Source: Myrica gale | Lineage: Eukaryota > Streptophyta > Magnoliopsida > Fagales > Myricaceae | Length of the DNA stretch: 64,000 nucleotides | Assembly: GCA_963930655.1 (NCBI GenBank) | Contig: OZ005612.1 | Span: 11,599,001-11,663,000 of the forward strand | Direction of reading: 5' to 3' | Shown: positions 33,181 through 45,000 of the stretch, piece by piece | Layout: each line of letters opens with the position of its first letter | Numbering within the stretch: the stretch's first letter is position 1 | Made by a program: the position numbers and the translations under genes | Notes under the pieces: generated by a model | What the model was told of the DNA's origin: nothing | Seen by the model: the letters and a program-made list of their open reading frames with translations, nothing else | Database searches by the model: none

Positions 33181-36100
33181 TGTAAGACCCCAAAGAAACC
33201 CATGTCTACTTCATTACTAGATGAAGGATTCCATGACCTATTTTGTATTAAAAGAGACCTTGCTTGGTCAAGGCATTATTGATGATAAGGAAATGTATAT
33301 ATGTATATATTGTTATTGTTGATTCCAATTGATGAATGTATGATGCCATGGATGAAGTTCTAGATTAATTGTATATTTTTCCTCAATATTCTTGATTTTA
33401 TTTTTGAAGGATTTTCTTATGGATTATATTATTGGGCTATTAAGGTTTAAATGGTTGGACTTAAAACCTAAAAGAATGGGCTGATAATGGACAGCCCATG
33501 CTTGGCCGAAAATTAGGCATGATGGGCCTTGAAATTTAATCAAGTGGGCTGCCCAATTACATGTGATGATGGGCCCTTGAAGTTGTGATATTGTGCTGCT
33601 ATAAGGCTTGGAATATTAGGTGATTATTGGGCCTTTAAATGTATGCTAATGGGCTGCCATGAAACCCATGATAATGGGCCTTGAAATGTTAATGGGCCTT
33701 GGAGAATTAAGTTATTGGGCCTTAGCCCTTGGGCTTATGAATTTGGCTTTAGGTGGTGATGTTGGGCCTTAGATTAAGGATTTATTTGGGCTGCCCAATG
33801 GGCCTTGAAGTTAAGTCTATAATATGAGATTAGTAGTGCTAATCTTCATTAATTTTACTAAGTAACTAGAATATGTAAACAAACCAAATTAGTTGGTTTT
33901 CAACCAAATGAACTAAATGGTTGAACTAAGCATTAAATATGGAATTCAAATGTGTGGTGGAGGATAAATTTCGTGCAAGACAAAGGGGACAAAGGGGAGA
34001 CAAAACTGAAAAGTTGAAAAAAGGGTGAAGGAAAGGTGAAATATTTCCCCTTGGCCGGATTTGTGTCCAAATTCACTCCATTTTGTCTCTTGTGGGAAGT
34101 CTTGCACGACCAATTCACTTCACACACACTTAATTCACTTTCATTTGGGTCCTTTGGTCGTGCAACATAAGCCAAAAGAGAAGAAGAAACCCGAACCAAG
34201 AGAGAAAGGGGGAGGAAGAAAGAGACTTGTGTGAACCGAACCCTTTGAACCCCCAAGGTGTGATTTTAAGCTTGGATTCAAGAGTGTTTCGTGTAAGGAG
34301 AAAGGAGAAGAAGGAATAGAAGGCAAAAGGGAGGCTTGCAAGAAGAAGAGAAGAAGGAAAACATAAAATTTAACCAAGGTAACAAAGATCTCATTTCCTT
34401 CTTGCTGGCCGAACTCTCTTGTGTATAGATCTTAGAGTTTGAGTTGTGTTATGCTTGGATATGGTGAGATCTGGAATGATTAAGAACCTTAGGTTGTTTA
34501 GTAGGTGAAGGAGAGGAGAAGCTTGCAAAGGAACAAAGAGAAGGAAGAAGGAACAAGGTAGTGACCGAACCACCATTTTTATTGATTGGCCGAAACTGGT
34601 TGTGAATGGATCTTGATGTTTCATGTTCTTATGTTGTTGAATCTTGCTAGATCTGGTAGTATTAAGATGTCTAAGGGTAGATCTAGCCATGTATATTCTA
34701 GATCTAGGGTTGTATGTTGGAAAAAATGCAAAGGGAGAACAATGTATGTTAAATGATGTTGTATCTAAGCCTATGTTAGTTGTAAGTTGTGAATCTCTTT
34801 AGATCTATGATTATATATGTGTTTGAATGTTAGATCTGGACATGTTATACATGAATGATGAAGGTGTGAAGTAAATGCATGCTAAGATGGATTGTAGAGT
34901 GCAAAGTATGCATGTTGTAATTTTTCTAAGTATGAAAAGGTGGTATTATGTGGTATGACCGAATATAGTATACCTAGGTTTCCAAGATTTAAATTTTGTG
35001 CATGATTGGATCCGGTCATTGGTCATGTTATATGCTGGATTATTGGCCTAATGCATGATAGATGATTATGTGATGTAAAGGATGCATGCAAGTTGAAAGA
35101 AACAAAAAGAAAACATAATTATTGGATGAAATCATGTGCTGGCCGAATAGTGTAATTCATAGTATCTTATGTTTGTGCTTTGATTCTTAGATCCTAGGTT
35201 GTGAAATTGTTGAATGGAGGATGAGATCACCCTTAGAGTTAATGTTGTGATTAAAGAGGCACATAAACTGGTGATAGCCGAATGTCATAAGAAATGAAAC
35301 CCTAAGTGTAAGTTTTGGTAATTGGTTTATAATTGTTGTGATGGATAATTGAAATTAGTATAAGGCTAATTGGAATAAATATTGAAGAACCGTAATCTTG
35401 TAATGAGAATATTCGAAACCCTAGTTAGGGTTAGTATCTCGGATTAATTGAGGTTTAAGGTCCAAATCAAGATTTAATCATGATTAAAGTTATTGATGGT
35501 TTAATGTAAGGTTTTAGGGGAGCACATGGGAGACTTAGGTTTAATCCTAATTTATTAATTGTTGATTAACCCTAATCGTGAATAGATATATAAATACATT
35601 GTAATAGAGTTTGATTAAATAACCTAAGTTTTAAATATTATTAGTTAAAGAAAGAGTAAATAAAATATTTTTAATGATTAAAAAGAATTACAGTGATATA
35701 TATATTTGGTTGATAACCGATTTCAAAAATGTAAATGTTTAATTTATATGATTACGTACTATTTCTTAAGTCTAAGAAATATTTGAATCGCTTGTAGGCG
35801 ATCTACGTGTCTTTACACACTACCAAGGAAGACCAAGTGTAAGTGGAATAGTAAGTGGAAACCGTAAGTGGTTCTTTTCAAAACTGGAATGACACACTGC
35901 ATCATTTCATGAACAAGCATGAGATTTTGATCAAGCATGACATGACATGTGCATTGCATGAATTTTTCTAAAGAAAATGTTTATGCAATGATTTTATGGA
36001 AAGATTATGGAATGTTTTATGAAACGATAAGTTACGTCAAGGGGCACTGGTCGGTACCGTACCATCAAGATGGACTCCCATACCGAAGGACGAATGCGAG

Positions 36101-36862
36101 AAGGATGAGTGAATCCAAGAGGCTGTGCAAACCACACTGAAGGACATTGAGAAGGTGTGGGCCTCTAAGGGTCATGTCTAGCCACTGAAGGACGAATGCG
36201 AGAAGGTGTCCTAGCTTGACCGTATGTAAGTCTCCAAGGGAAATCGGGGACGGTTCCAAAGGGAACGCACAACCCTGACTTCAGGGGTCAAATGGAGCGA
36301 GCCCACAGTAAGAGAAACGAATAAGTGATATTCAAGGGCCAAGGGCCAATTTTATAAGCAAGTATGAAAGAAAGATTTTCAAGGGACTGGGGCCGAAATC
36401 AAGCAAGAGCATATGCATATCCATGACATGCATGTGCATCACGAATCAAGTTCCTTTTTCATGATTATGCAAGTACAAGTAAAAAGCATATTTCAAGTTT
36501 ATGTTTCTCCCTTACTGAGTCTTTTTGACTCACGTTGTTTTTAAAATTGTGTCATTCCAGATGCCACAGGTGAAGAGAGTCAGGAGGACTACCTGTCTTA
36601 GAAGGACCAAGATGATGTTCATATTTTTGATAATGGTGACACGATCGATGAGATCCGTCACTAGTTGGGTTTTAAAATATTATATATGTTTTGTATGCAA
36701 ACTTAATGAGAACCCTGATTATGTAAGATTTAGCTCGAATCCCTCACGATCTTGTATGTTTCCGCCGTAAGCACGTAAGAACGTAAGTAAGAACGCTGGA
36801 GCTATCCGGGGGATAGCTCGCGGCTGTCACGGTCCCTGCGGGATGCCGTTCGGGGCGTGACA
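33181..36862 (+). mobile_element. Solo LTR (3.7 kb) nested in the minus-strand LTR
   Basis: It begins TGTAAGACCCC and ends CGGGGCGTGACA and has no coding interior. The flanks are CAAAA (33176-33180) and CGAAA (36863-36867), one CpG-type change apart, taken as the 5-bp target-site duplication. It is the longest and most complete LTR of the family here and serves as the reference for the other copies. An acceptor-like TCATTCCAG precedes ATGCCACAGGTGAAG near 36560. Confidence 0.85.
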
Positions 36863-37463
36863 CGAAAAGTCTCTGTAAGAGACTTTCGCTCAAGCGCCGG
36901 TAGGGCGAACCTCAGGCGAAAACTCTTTGCATAAAAAATTGCCCAGTTTCGCTCGAGCGCCGGTCGGGCGTACCTCGGGCGAAACGTCTCTGTAAGAAAA
37001 TCTCGGACTTTTAGCTCGAGCGGTTGTCGAGCGTACCTTGGGCGACAGTCAATATTCACGACATTGGCTCAAAATACTCTCCTTTCACACCCTCATTCTC
37101 AAGACTTCAACTTTCTCACATTCCAACTAAATCTCTCAGCTAAAACATGAGTCCATCTCATAAATTCAAGTTATTGTCTTTCTCCCTCCTCTCTTGGTCT
37201 TTTTATCAAACACCTAGAGTTCATACTTGATCTTTCTTGGGTGTTATTTACCAAATCTGGCCACATTCTCCATGGTTTCATATACAACCCATACTACTCT
37301 TTAAAGCTTACTAGATCTACATTTTCTTCAAAGAACCTAAGAACACAACATATATACAAGGAGAGAACCAAAAACCAACAAGCTTCACAACCAACAACCA
37401 TCAAAATAAAAGAGAAAATGTGTGAAAATGGGTATGACTTGGCCGACCAAAACCACTCACATT
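36863..37463 (-). mobile_element. Long-LTR family copy, minus strand, part 2
   Basis: This continues the LTR interrupted at 33180. On the minus strand, GTGAGTGGTTTTGGTCGGCC at about 37435-37454 matches the solo LTR at 1980-2000. The part corresponding to the first 750 bp or so of the LTR is missing where it meets gypsy-2's 3' LTR, so the right boundary near 37463 is a rearrangement point, not an element end. Confidence 0.75.
36888..37050. repeat. 63-bp tandem repeat with GCTCGAGC palindromes
   Basis: GCTC-AGCG occurs at 36888, 36951 and 37014, an exact 63-bp period, each followed by GG-NGNCGNGCG and then CCT-GGCGA. A further unit is at about 33159 on the other side of the nested LTR. This takes the place of the GTGTCGACAC array of the sister LTR, but lies elsewhere in the LTR. 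Confidence 0.85.
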
Positions 37464-38176
37464 GGGCCGGTTAAAAGGGCATGAGCCAAGAAGTTTCAAG
37501 AGGTACTCAATGGGCTAATTTAAGAGGCATGGGCTCAAGCCAATTCGTGGAGGCCCATTGAACAAGATACAAGTGAACAACAAAGGCTTGTCATCTTGAT
37601 CCAAGTTCTAGAAGAATCCGGTCTAGATTAAGCTTTCAAATGCTGGCTTATCCCTTTTCCTTAGCCAGATTTTTATGAATATTTGATTTGAATTTGAATT
37701 CAAATCAAATGCTAGTTTATCCTTTTTTTTTTCCTTAGCTGGATTTTTAGGAATGTTTGCATTTGCATTTGAATCCCTTTTCAAATGCTGGTTTATCCCT
37801 TTTCCTTAGCCAGATTTTTAGGAGCATTTAATTTCTTTCAAAATTTGGGTTTTGTTTCATATTCTTGGAGGGATGTTCAAAGTCTATTTATTTGGCCTTT
37901 TGGCATAAAGAAGAACAATTCAGATTTTGGCAAAACTTGTGAGATTATTTCTCTTTGGTTATTTGAAGAACTATTCGAACTTATCGGGATTTCCCGTGGC
38001 GTTCATCTTGACTTATCAAACGAAATTTTCACCACCCTTTGTGGTGTCTTCCTTATACCGAGGTTCTTGTTTTTCATAAACAATGGGTCGAGGTTTCCAT
38101 TCGAATCTGTCCATAGAACGATCTTGGGTTCCCTATTCGTTGTTGGGTCTCGTTATTCTTGGCGAGATTCACATCA
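37464..38176 (+). mobile_element. 3' LTR of gypsy-2 (left end lost)
   Basis: It matches the 5' LTR from AAGGGCATGAG onward and ends CACATCA, followed by the duplication GAATC. The first 50 bp or so are missing at the junction with the minus-strand LTR. It holds three tandem units at 37636, 37705 and 37781 (start TCAAATGCT-G-TTATCC, 69-76 bp), which the 5' LTR lacks. Confidence 0.85.
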
Positions 38177-39597
38177 GAATCTTGTGCATTACTATCAATA
38201 TTGCTTGATATATCTTGAAACGATGATGATGATGTAGCAGTGTCTGCTACAGTATCTTCATCTGATATTTATGATAAAACCTCAAGCAATTCATTTATGT
38301 AATCATCTTTTGTTGTTGTTGTTGCAAGCTTAGCCTGAAGTTGACTTTTCTGGGAAAGGAATTGGGGATGCTTTTCTATTTGGATTTTGGTTTGGTTAAT
38401 GGAATTGATAATATTTTTAAAATTGTAAATATTCCACCATTTAACAAAGAATTCTTGGGAAAGGACTTTAGCATTGCTATCTTAGGTAAAAATGAACTTC
38501 CAGCTAAAAATCCATGGTAAAAGGTTAAACTGCATATGGAAACGAAGCAACAGAGGTATATCTTGATATGGGGGATTTTTCATGGCAGGGTATCTTTCTA
38601 ATGAAGGGGTATCACGTGGGTTAATGGCCCACTTGTCAAAGGCTTGTTTTAGTGTTTCAGGAAGTAAATTAATATCTGCACCGGATCGATCCCACCATTG
38701 GATAAACCAATGAGGAATTGGTCCAGGGCATTGAAAATCTTTAAAACGTATGAACCACGTATGACGATGAGTTTTGTTATCAAAAAATAAAGTAAAAGTA
38801 GATGCGTCAATGTGGTCATTGTAAGTGATATGTTTCAAATTTTTAAATGGTTCAGATAGGGCTCGAAGAGTCCATGGCTGACCCCATTCTTTTGATGATA
38901 TAATCCTACGAATAGTAAATTTTGAAAAACCAATATTCATAGGATCATATTTACATTGAGTTTGTTCAATTTCAACATATTTTGTATCAAGTAATATATG
39001 TTGATAAAAAGCTTGAGTAAACATGGGATTGCGTGGAACAATGTTTCATCGAGTGGGTAATATTTGTGAAGCAACCTGATATGGATCACTCAATGTTTGA
39101 TATGGATCTTCAATATGACATAAATGACGAATGTAAGATTTGGCAATGATATTTTCTGACTATAAGTAGATGTCACAGGGGAAGAGGATGAGGAAATCTA
39201 GGACCTGATATAGGAGGTATTTGTCATAAAATAGTAAATTGATTGGTCAATGGAACAGATCCTGGACAAGGTCTAGGAGTAGTACCTCGATACAAAAAAG
39301 GAGGTAAAGGAGGAAAATTGGTAGAGGATTGATCGGAAGATTTTTTACTCATTTTCTCTGTAAGAATTCACGAGTTAAAAAATCAGGGAGAGAACTATTA
39401 GAACATTTGATACATTCAACATCAAATTCAAAAACAGCAAGAATAGCTTGCCATTGGGCAAATAAATGTTTTGAAGCAAGATATTTGACATCTTTTTCAA
39501 GAATATCTTTGGCAGCTTTACAATCAATACGAATTAAAAACTTTTGATTAAGAAGATCATCTTGAATTTTAGAGACACAAAGAATGATTACAAGCAC
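38177..39597 (-). mobile_element. Caulimoviridae-like remnant: RNase H end and downstream protein
   Basis: On the minus strand 39597-39349 encodes the end of an RNase H domain with IRIDCKAAKDILEKDVK and LPDFLTREFL; the DFLTREF ending is typical of caulimovirus RT/RNase H. Further along, 39024-38482 encodes a 180-residue stretch with FIRFKDFQCPGPIPHWF and IQWWDRSGA that resembles proteins found next to such RTs in plant genomes. It is broken and old. Gypsy-2 is inserted at its left edge. Confidence 0.6.
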
Positions 39598-41115
39598 TTC
39601 TTGTTTGATAGTACTATATTTTTGCTGTGTTGAATTACATGCACCTGTTACTCAAAATGGTCAAACTATACAAGATTCATTATTTACTCTTCTAACTACT
39701 TTGACTAGTAATTTTGTAGGAGATCCTACCATGTATAAAAAAAGTGCTTCTGATTTCTTAATAAATTTAAAATGTCCTACTCTTTCAGATTTTCGTTGTT
39801 ATAAAGATATTTTCTTATCTAAAGTATTAGAAAGAGAAGATAGTAAATAAGCTTATTGGAAATAAAAATTTATTGCTGGTTTACCTTCTTATTTTGCTCA
39901 AAAAGTACGTGCTCATCTTATGAATGATGATAATGTTATAGAATACGATAAATATACTTATGGTGAAATTATTAATATCATTAACAAAACTGGTCTTTTA
40001 ATATGTAATGATTTACGTCTAAAAAATACTCTAGAAAAAGAAAAGAAACATAAAAAGAAAGAATTAGGATTTTTCTGTGAACAATATGGTTATTCTCCTA
40101 TTATTTCCCCTTCTAAATGTAAAAAACATTCATATTATGAAAAAACTAATAAAAAATACAAATCTCATAGATATCATAAAAATAAACATCAAGCCACTAT
40201 ATCAAAACCTCCTCCTAAAAGAAAATCTTTTAAAAAGAAAAATAAATCTGATGCTCCTGTTTGTTGGAAATGTGGAAAAACATGTCATTTTGCTGTTAAA
40301 TGTTATATTAAAAAACAAATAAAAGCTTTAGAAATAATACCAGAAATTAAGAAACAATTATATAAAATTTTCCTTAATCCTAATAATGATTCTGATAATG
40401 ATTCAACTTCTTCTTTTTCTTCCCATTTATCTCATGATAATAATAATGATGATATACAAATTTGTAATTGTCTTGAAGATCAATGTGATTGTAAAAAAAT
40501 ATGTGTTTTAACTTCTAGTGGTCCATTATTACTTGATGCTATAACTCAAATAGAAGATCCAGAAAACAACAAACATATTTATTAAAAATGAAGGAAATAT
40601 CATTAAATAATAACAATCATACTACTAACTCAATTATACCTAATACATATTATGATTTTAATAAAATATTAACACATTGTTATGCTAAATCTACTAAACC
40701 TGTAAATATTCAAGATTTACATAAAGAAATACAAATATTAAAACAAGAAGTAAAACAATAACAAAATACTCAAATAAATCTTACTAACATTACAGATAAA
40801 TTATTAACAGAAATTTTTCTATTAAAAGCACAAAATACTAAAGAAGAATCTCCCTTATTACAAATACAAGATACCCCATCTTCAAGTAATACAATTCCTC
40901 ATCTATTAAAAGCACAAAATACTAAAGAAGAATCTCCCTTATTACAAATACAAGATACCCCATCTTCAAGTAATACAATTCCTCATGAGTCTTTTATACA
41001 ATTAATTGATAGAATTATTTTCCAGAAATGGTATGCTGAAATAGTAATACGCGTTCAAGATTTCTCTTTCACTACTATAGCATTATTAGATTCTGGTGCA
41101 GATTTATATATATAT
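39598..41115 (+). mobile_element. Caulimoviridae-like remnant: coat-like protein and protease start
   Basis: On the plus strand there is a coat-protein-like region (PTLSDFRCYKDIFLSKVLERE, GLPSYFAQKVRAHLMNDDNV), a Lys-rich block, a CX2CX4HX4C zinc knuckle (40262-40303) and an acidic Asp/Ser/Asn-rich tail. It ends with an aspartic protease active-site motif DSGAD at 41089-41103. The order coat-zinc knuckle-protease fits pararetroviruses. It points away from the RNase H piece, so two fragments lie head to head. It is broken, with few breaks in the coat-like part. Confidence 0.6.
40819..40986 (+). repeat. Perfect 84-bp tandem duplication
   Basis: CTATTAAAAGCACAAAATAC starts both 40819-40902 and 40903-40986, and the two 84-bp units are identical base for base. 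The length is a multiple of three. It lies between the zinc-knuckle region and the protease motif of the pararetrovirus-like remnant. Confidence 0.95.
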
Positions 41116-42057
41116 TTTAATGTGAGGGGCAAAAAGTGAAATATATCCCTTGTCGCCCATTTTGAATGACAACTGCCAAGTAGTAATTGTAACAAATGTC
41201 AGGGCACATACAACATTTTGCTCGCAGTCTTCAAGTTAACAGACCATTCTCCTGTTGTTTTATATACATTCTAGGGATTATAAGAGATTTGATACATTGT
41301 AAACTCTAATTACTAATATTATACATCTTATATACCATTTCTTAATTTTTTTAGTTAAAATAAATAAAAAATTGACAATAATACCTCTTCCCCACTTTGC
41401 ATGTTCATATTGGATAGAAGGTATTCTTGTCAATTCATTAAATCATTTGGGGCATTAATATAATTTTAGGTGTTCTAAAATTCAATTTTCTTCTAATTTG
41501 AATGTAAATTGGATGAATGGTGCAAAGTGTCAAAGTTGGAGTGTAGAATGTAACGTGTCAAATCCCTAGAAATTGTATTTATCCCTAGATCAATATATTA
41601 AGGAGTACCGAGGCTGTGTTGTGATTTTAGGACATGACCCGTGTAACTTATGTTCTATAATCAATATACGTACTTACGTTGCTCAAAAAAAAAAAGAAAA
41701 GAAGCAAAGGATTGGACCTATATCTAAGGCCCTCAAAATTTATCAAAAAGAAGTTAAAGAAGCAGTGCTTAAAACTGGACATCTTACAGCAAATCTTATT
41801 TATCTGGCCAGTTGTGACAGCCTCAAATCATTGTTATTATGCATATATGCTTCCAAGACAATTACAGGTCCTAATTAGGCCCCTTTCACAGCGTTGAATT
41901 CGAAGCTCTTGAAGGTGGTAATTTAGCAATACAAAATTGTGCGCCTCGTTGACAAACCTGCAAGCATGGAAATGTCAATATGGTTCATAGAAAGAAAACA
42001 GTTATATAACAGTAATTAAAAAGTAGAGGACACACATTACGAGGTTAGATCACAACT
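41116..42057. other. Intergenic stretch downstream of HCF136
   Basis: Non-coding sequence between the pararetrovirus-like remnant and the HCF136 stop codon. No gene is supported. The frame at 41573-41878 has no recognisable domain and lies partly over an A-rich run. Confidence 0.5.
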
Positions 42058-45000
42058 TCATCCAAGATAGCGAAGCAAGACTCCATCATTCCCCAAGACA
42101 AATCCCTTCCGGTCATTGATAAACCTTCACCAGAAAATTTACAAGGTATCAAGAGCTTCTCTAACCTTCAGTTGTTAGCCTCTCTTGGTTTCCTAGATTC
42201 CTTAGAGAATTATTTATACAAAACCCACTATGTTTCCTGTTTAATGCTATTTTAATCAGATTCCAGACACACTCATTTTCCTTCTATTCTTCTTTGGCAC
42301 CTTGAGAACTTCCAAATCAAACAGATGAATAAAGAAGCGTGAAGAACTTAAAGTGAGTAGTAGAGAGAATATCCTAGAGTAAGCTTATGCCTTATATACA
42401 TGAAAATAATATATTTAATCCTAACAGGCAAGATTGTAGAAGGGCTGGTCTCACTTCACTGAGTATAGATTTGCAGCAATATTATCAGCTGCTTTGTCGC
42501 GGGACCATGTCTTGCCACCATTAGTAGTTCTCAGTAGGATCCCACTTCCCCCTGCTGCCCAAGCCTCTTCCTGCAAAAGGAAATCATAGATACAAAACAA
42601 ACAGGTCAAAAAATTTCCATAAGGCAGCCTGGATTAAATTTTTAAGGTTACCGATAATGCAGGAATCCACAGATAACACTCAAAAGCATGGCAGGCCTTG
42701 TTCCAATGGAATGGCATCATCCATTTATTCACTGGCTCTATGACTAGATCGGTAAAAGGCCTCTAGAGTGGAGGCGATTGCCAACTGATTGAGATATTGG
42801 TAGGCAATCTAGGTCATCTGAATTCCCATATTTCAACCTATCTTTGGTGAATTTTATGTTCTCCCTATGCCCATCATACTTGTCATACTCTCCAAGGTTC
42901 TCGCTAATAGCATGTATGTTGCAATACCCTTTTGCCACATAAGGCTATTAGATTAGCTCTGACACCGGCTTTCACAACCCAAAGATGAATTAGGCACGTC
43001 ACTCTCCATGAAAAAGGACTAACCAATATTGCGCTCTCTTGTAATTACTGATATAGTCCAATTTCACCAAGTACCCAATGAGGAAGTTAGCATATGCCCG
43101 TACAAATCTTTCATAATTCATTCACAATCTAATCATATGAACCTGGGTCTCACATTCTGATAACAAGTTAATAGGAGATCAATACATAATTTACCATATA
43201 ACAGTAGAGATTATGTATACAAATGAAGTGAGACTCATGGTTTGCAAAGCTCCAAATCCTACATGGAGTGGCAAGGTAAAAGCAATGGACTTGAGGTCTA
43301 AAAAGGCTACGTCCCACATTGAGACCTTACTAGGTGGAACTAGGTCTTATAATAATTTTAAGGCACTTCAGATGTGGCTAGCGCTTCCTTGGGTCGTTAC
43401 ATGGTTGATGTATATATTGGTTACAAATTAGAGTTGACAGCTCGGCTTTTAGAAAGCAAGGGGAAAAAATCGTAGGTTTTCCATTTGACTATCAGTGACT
43501 TCCTATGCATTATATTCTTTTACACAACAATTCTTTGATTTATGGGCATGGACACAAGAATTAGTAATTTCAGGTATCACAAACAGCAACTCTAGACACG
43601 AGATACAACATAGCCAAATTGCGGCATCAAAGACAGCAACTCCTGGTCTAATAGGGATATTAAGTGGTCACTCTGTCTTTGTCATCTCGATCTATTGATA
43701 TTATACACATTTCTATATCTGTTAGACATGTGTCTCTGTGCTTGTGTATGTGCATTTGCATATTTATGGTATGCTAAGGAATTCTAAAATGGTAAAGAGA
43801 TATGTAAACAATAAGTTCCTAGGTTCCCTCCCTCCCCCCCCCCCCTCCAAAAAAAAAGAAAAAAGAAAAAATAGTTCCTAGGTGGAAAAGGCGTAATACT
43901 GTAGACTGTTGAAGTAAATAGTGTCACACGTGTGGAGATAAGTAAACGGTGTCATGTCCTCAAGCATCTAACACCTTTGATTTCCTCCTTGGAGAAGTGA
44001 CCTGTAGATCATAACTTAATCACGAATAAGTCCACCACTCCCAGCAGCTCCAGGATTTCCCAGAGAAGATCCATCAGAGTTTAACTTACACCAGCCCACA
44101 CTAGGCGTGAGCCATTTAATCATCTTAGTTGTCTTGGGTCAGGATTAAATTCAGCAATGGCGAGGAATTTAACGATATGCTGAACTGGACGCACATCTCC
44201 ACAAATTTTCTTATTTTCTGCTGGCCAACATCGATATAAATCTGCAACTAAATCAGGACAGGAAAGGATGCAACATCTCTTTCTTTCATTTTAATTAAAG
44301 AGAATGGCAAATAATTCTAATCTCCCTTTTCAGTATAAAAGGAGTTCCCCTACTATTGCTTTACCAAATAATCCACTAGACCCTCCTCGAAAAGTGTGTT
44401 ACAAATACCAGTTTAAAAACCAGCTGTGATCTCTACATTGGCAACTCATGTTATTTAAAGAAGCAGCTGTAGAGTAGTGACTTAACCCTATTGGACCCAA
44501 AAAAAATAAAACAAAAGCTCCATCTAATAAAGAGCATAGGTCAAATGAAGAGATTCTTAATATATCAAATCAGCAAAACAATGCAAGACACTCTGTTATT
44601 TCTTCACGTGTACATATATAATGCAAGCACAAACTCTTTGGAAAGAGAGCATACGGAGGGTGTGTGTATGCATTCGTTATTATATATTTCTTTGTTGAGT
44701 GGCCTATTTATTTGACATTGCTTCTAGAGCTACACATCCCTCTCCCTGTTCCTTCATGAAGATTACCATGTTATTGTCATCAAAGTCTTGAAGATTATCC
44801 TAACACCAACAATTAAATAGAAGATTGTTACCTCTGATCGGTACCCAACATCAAGAATACCAAAGCCCCGACTTTGAACTGGAACTTCTTCAAACTCTTC
44901 AGTTATCTGTAAAGCATATAGATTGGCTATGCTTCATTAATAAACAAGACTTGCATCAAAATCAAAGTACCAGAGGTTCATGCAAAGAATAAGAAATTCA

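Larger units (their letters stand above)
26890..38176 (+). mobile_element. Ty3/gypsy element gypsy-2, with nested insertions
   Basis: The element is bounded by the 5-bp duplication GAATC at 26885-26889 and 38177-38181, and its outer termini are TGATG and CATCA. It has a 5' LTR, a tRNA-Met primer site, remnants of protease, RT, RNase H and integrase, and a 3' LTR. Most of gag and the end of integrase are missing. One solo LTR sits between RT and RNase H, and a further LTR pair interrupts integrase. By eye the two LTRs differ at roughly 5% of shared sites, so it is an old, broken copy with several breaks. Confidence 0.88.

Noticed and set aside
41573-41878. 101-codon plus-strand frame downstream of HCF136
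   Set aside because: No domain, an A-rich run inside, and it overlaps non-coding 3' flank; most likely a chance frame.
41837-41957. Possible last exon of HCF136 (acceptor CTTGCAG then a frame beginning FVNE)
   Set aside because: It fits phase and has a good acceptor, but the protein match is weak. The segment at 42124-42058 in the same phase encodes the expected conserved ending [15 protein letters not shown] with a stop.
43213-43431. 72-codon frame within an HCF136 intron
   Set aside because: It is antisense to the gene, inside intron 6, without recognisable domain; possibly unidentified repeat sequence.
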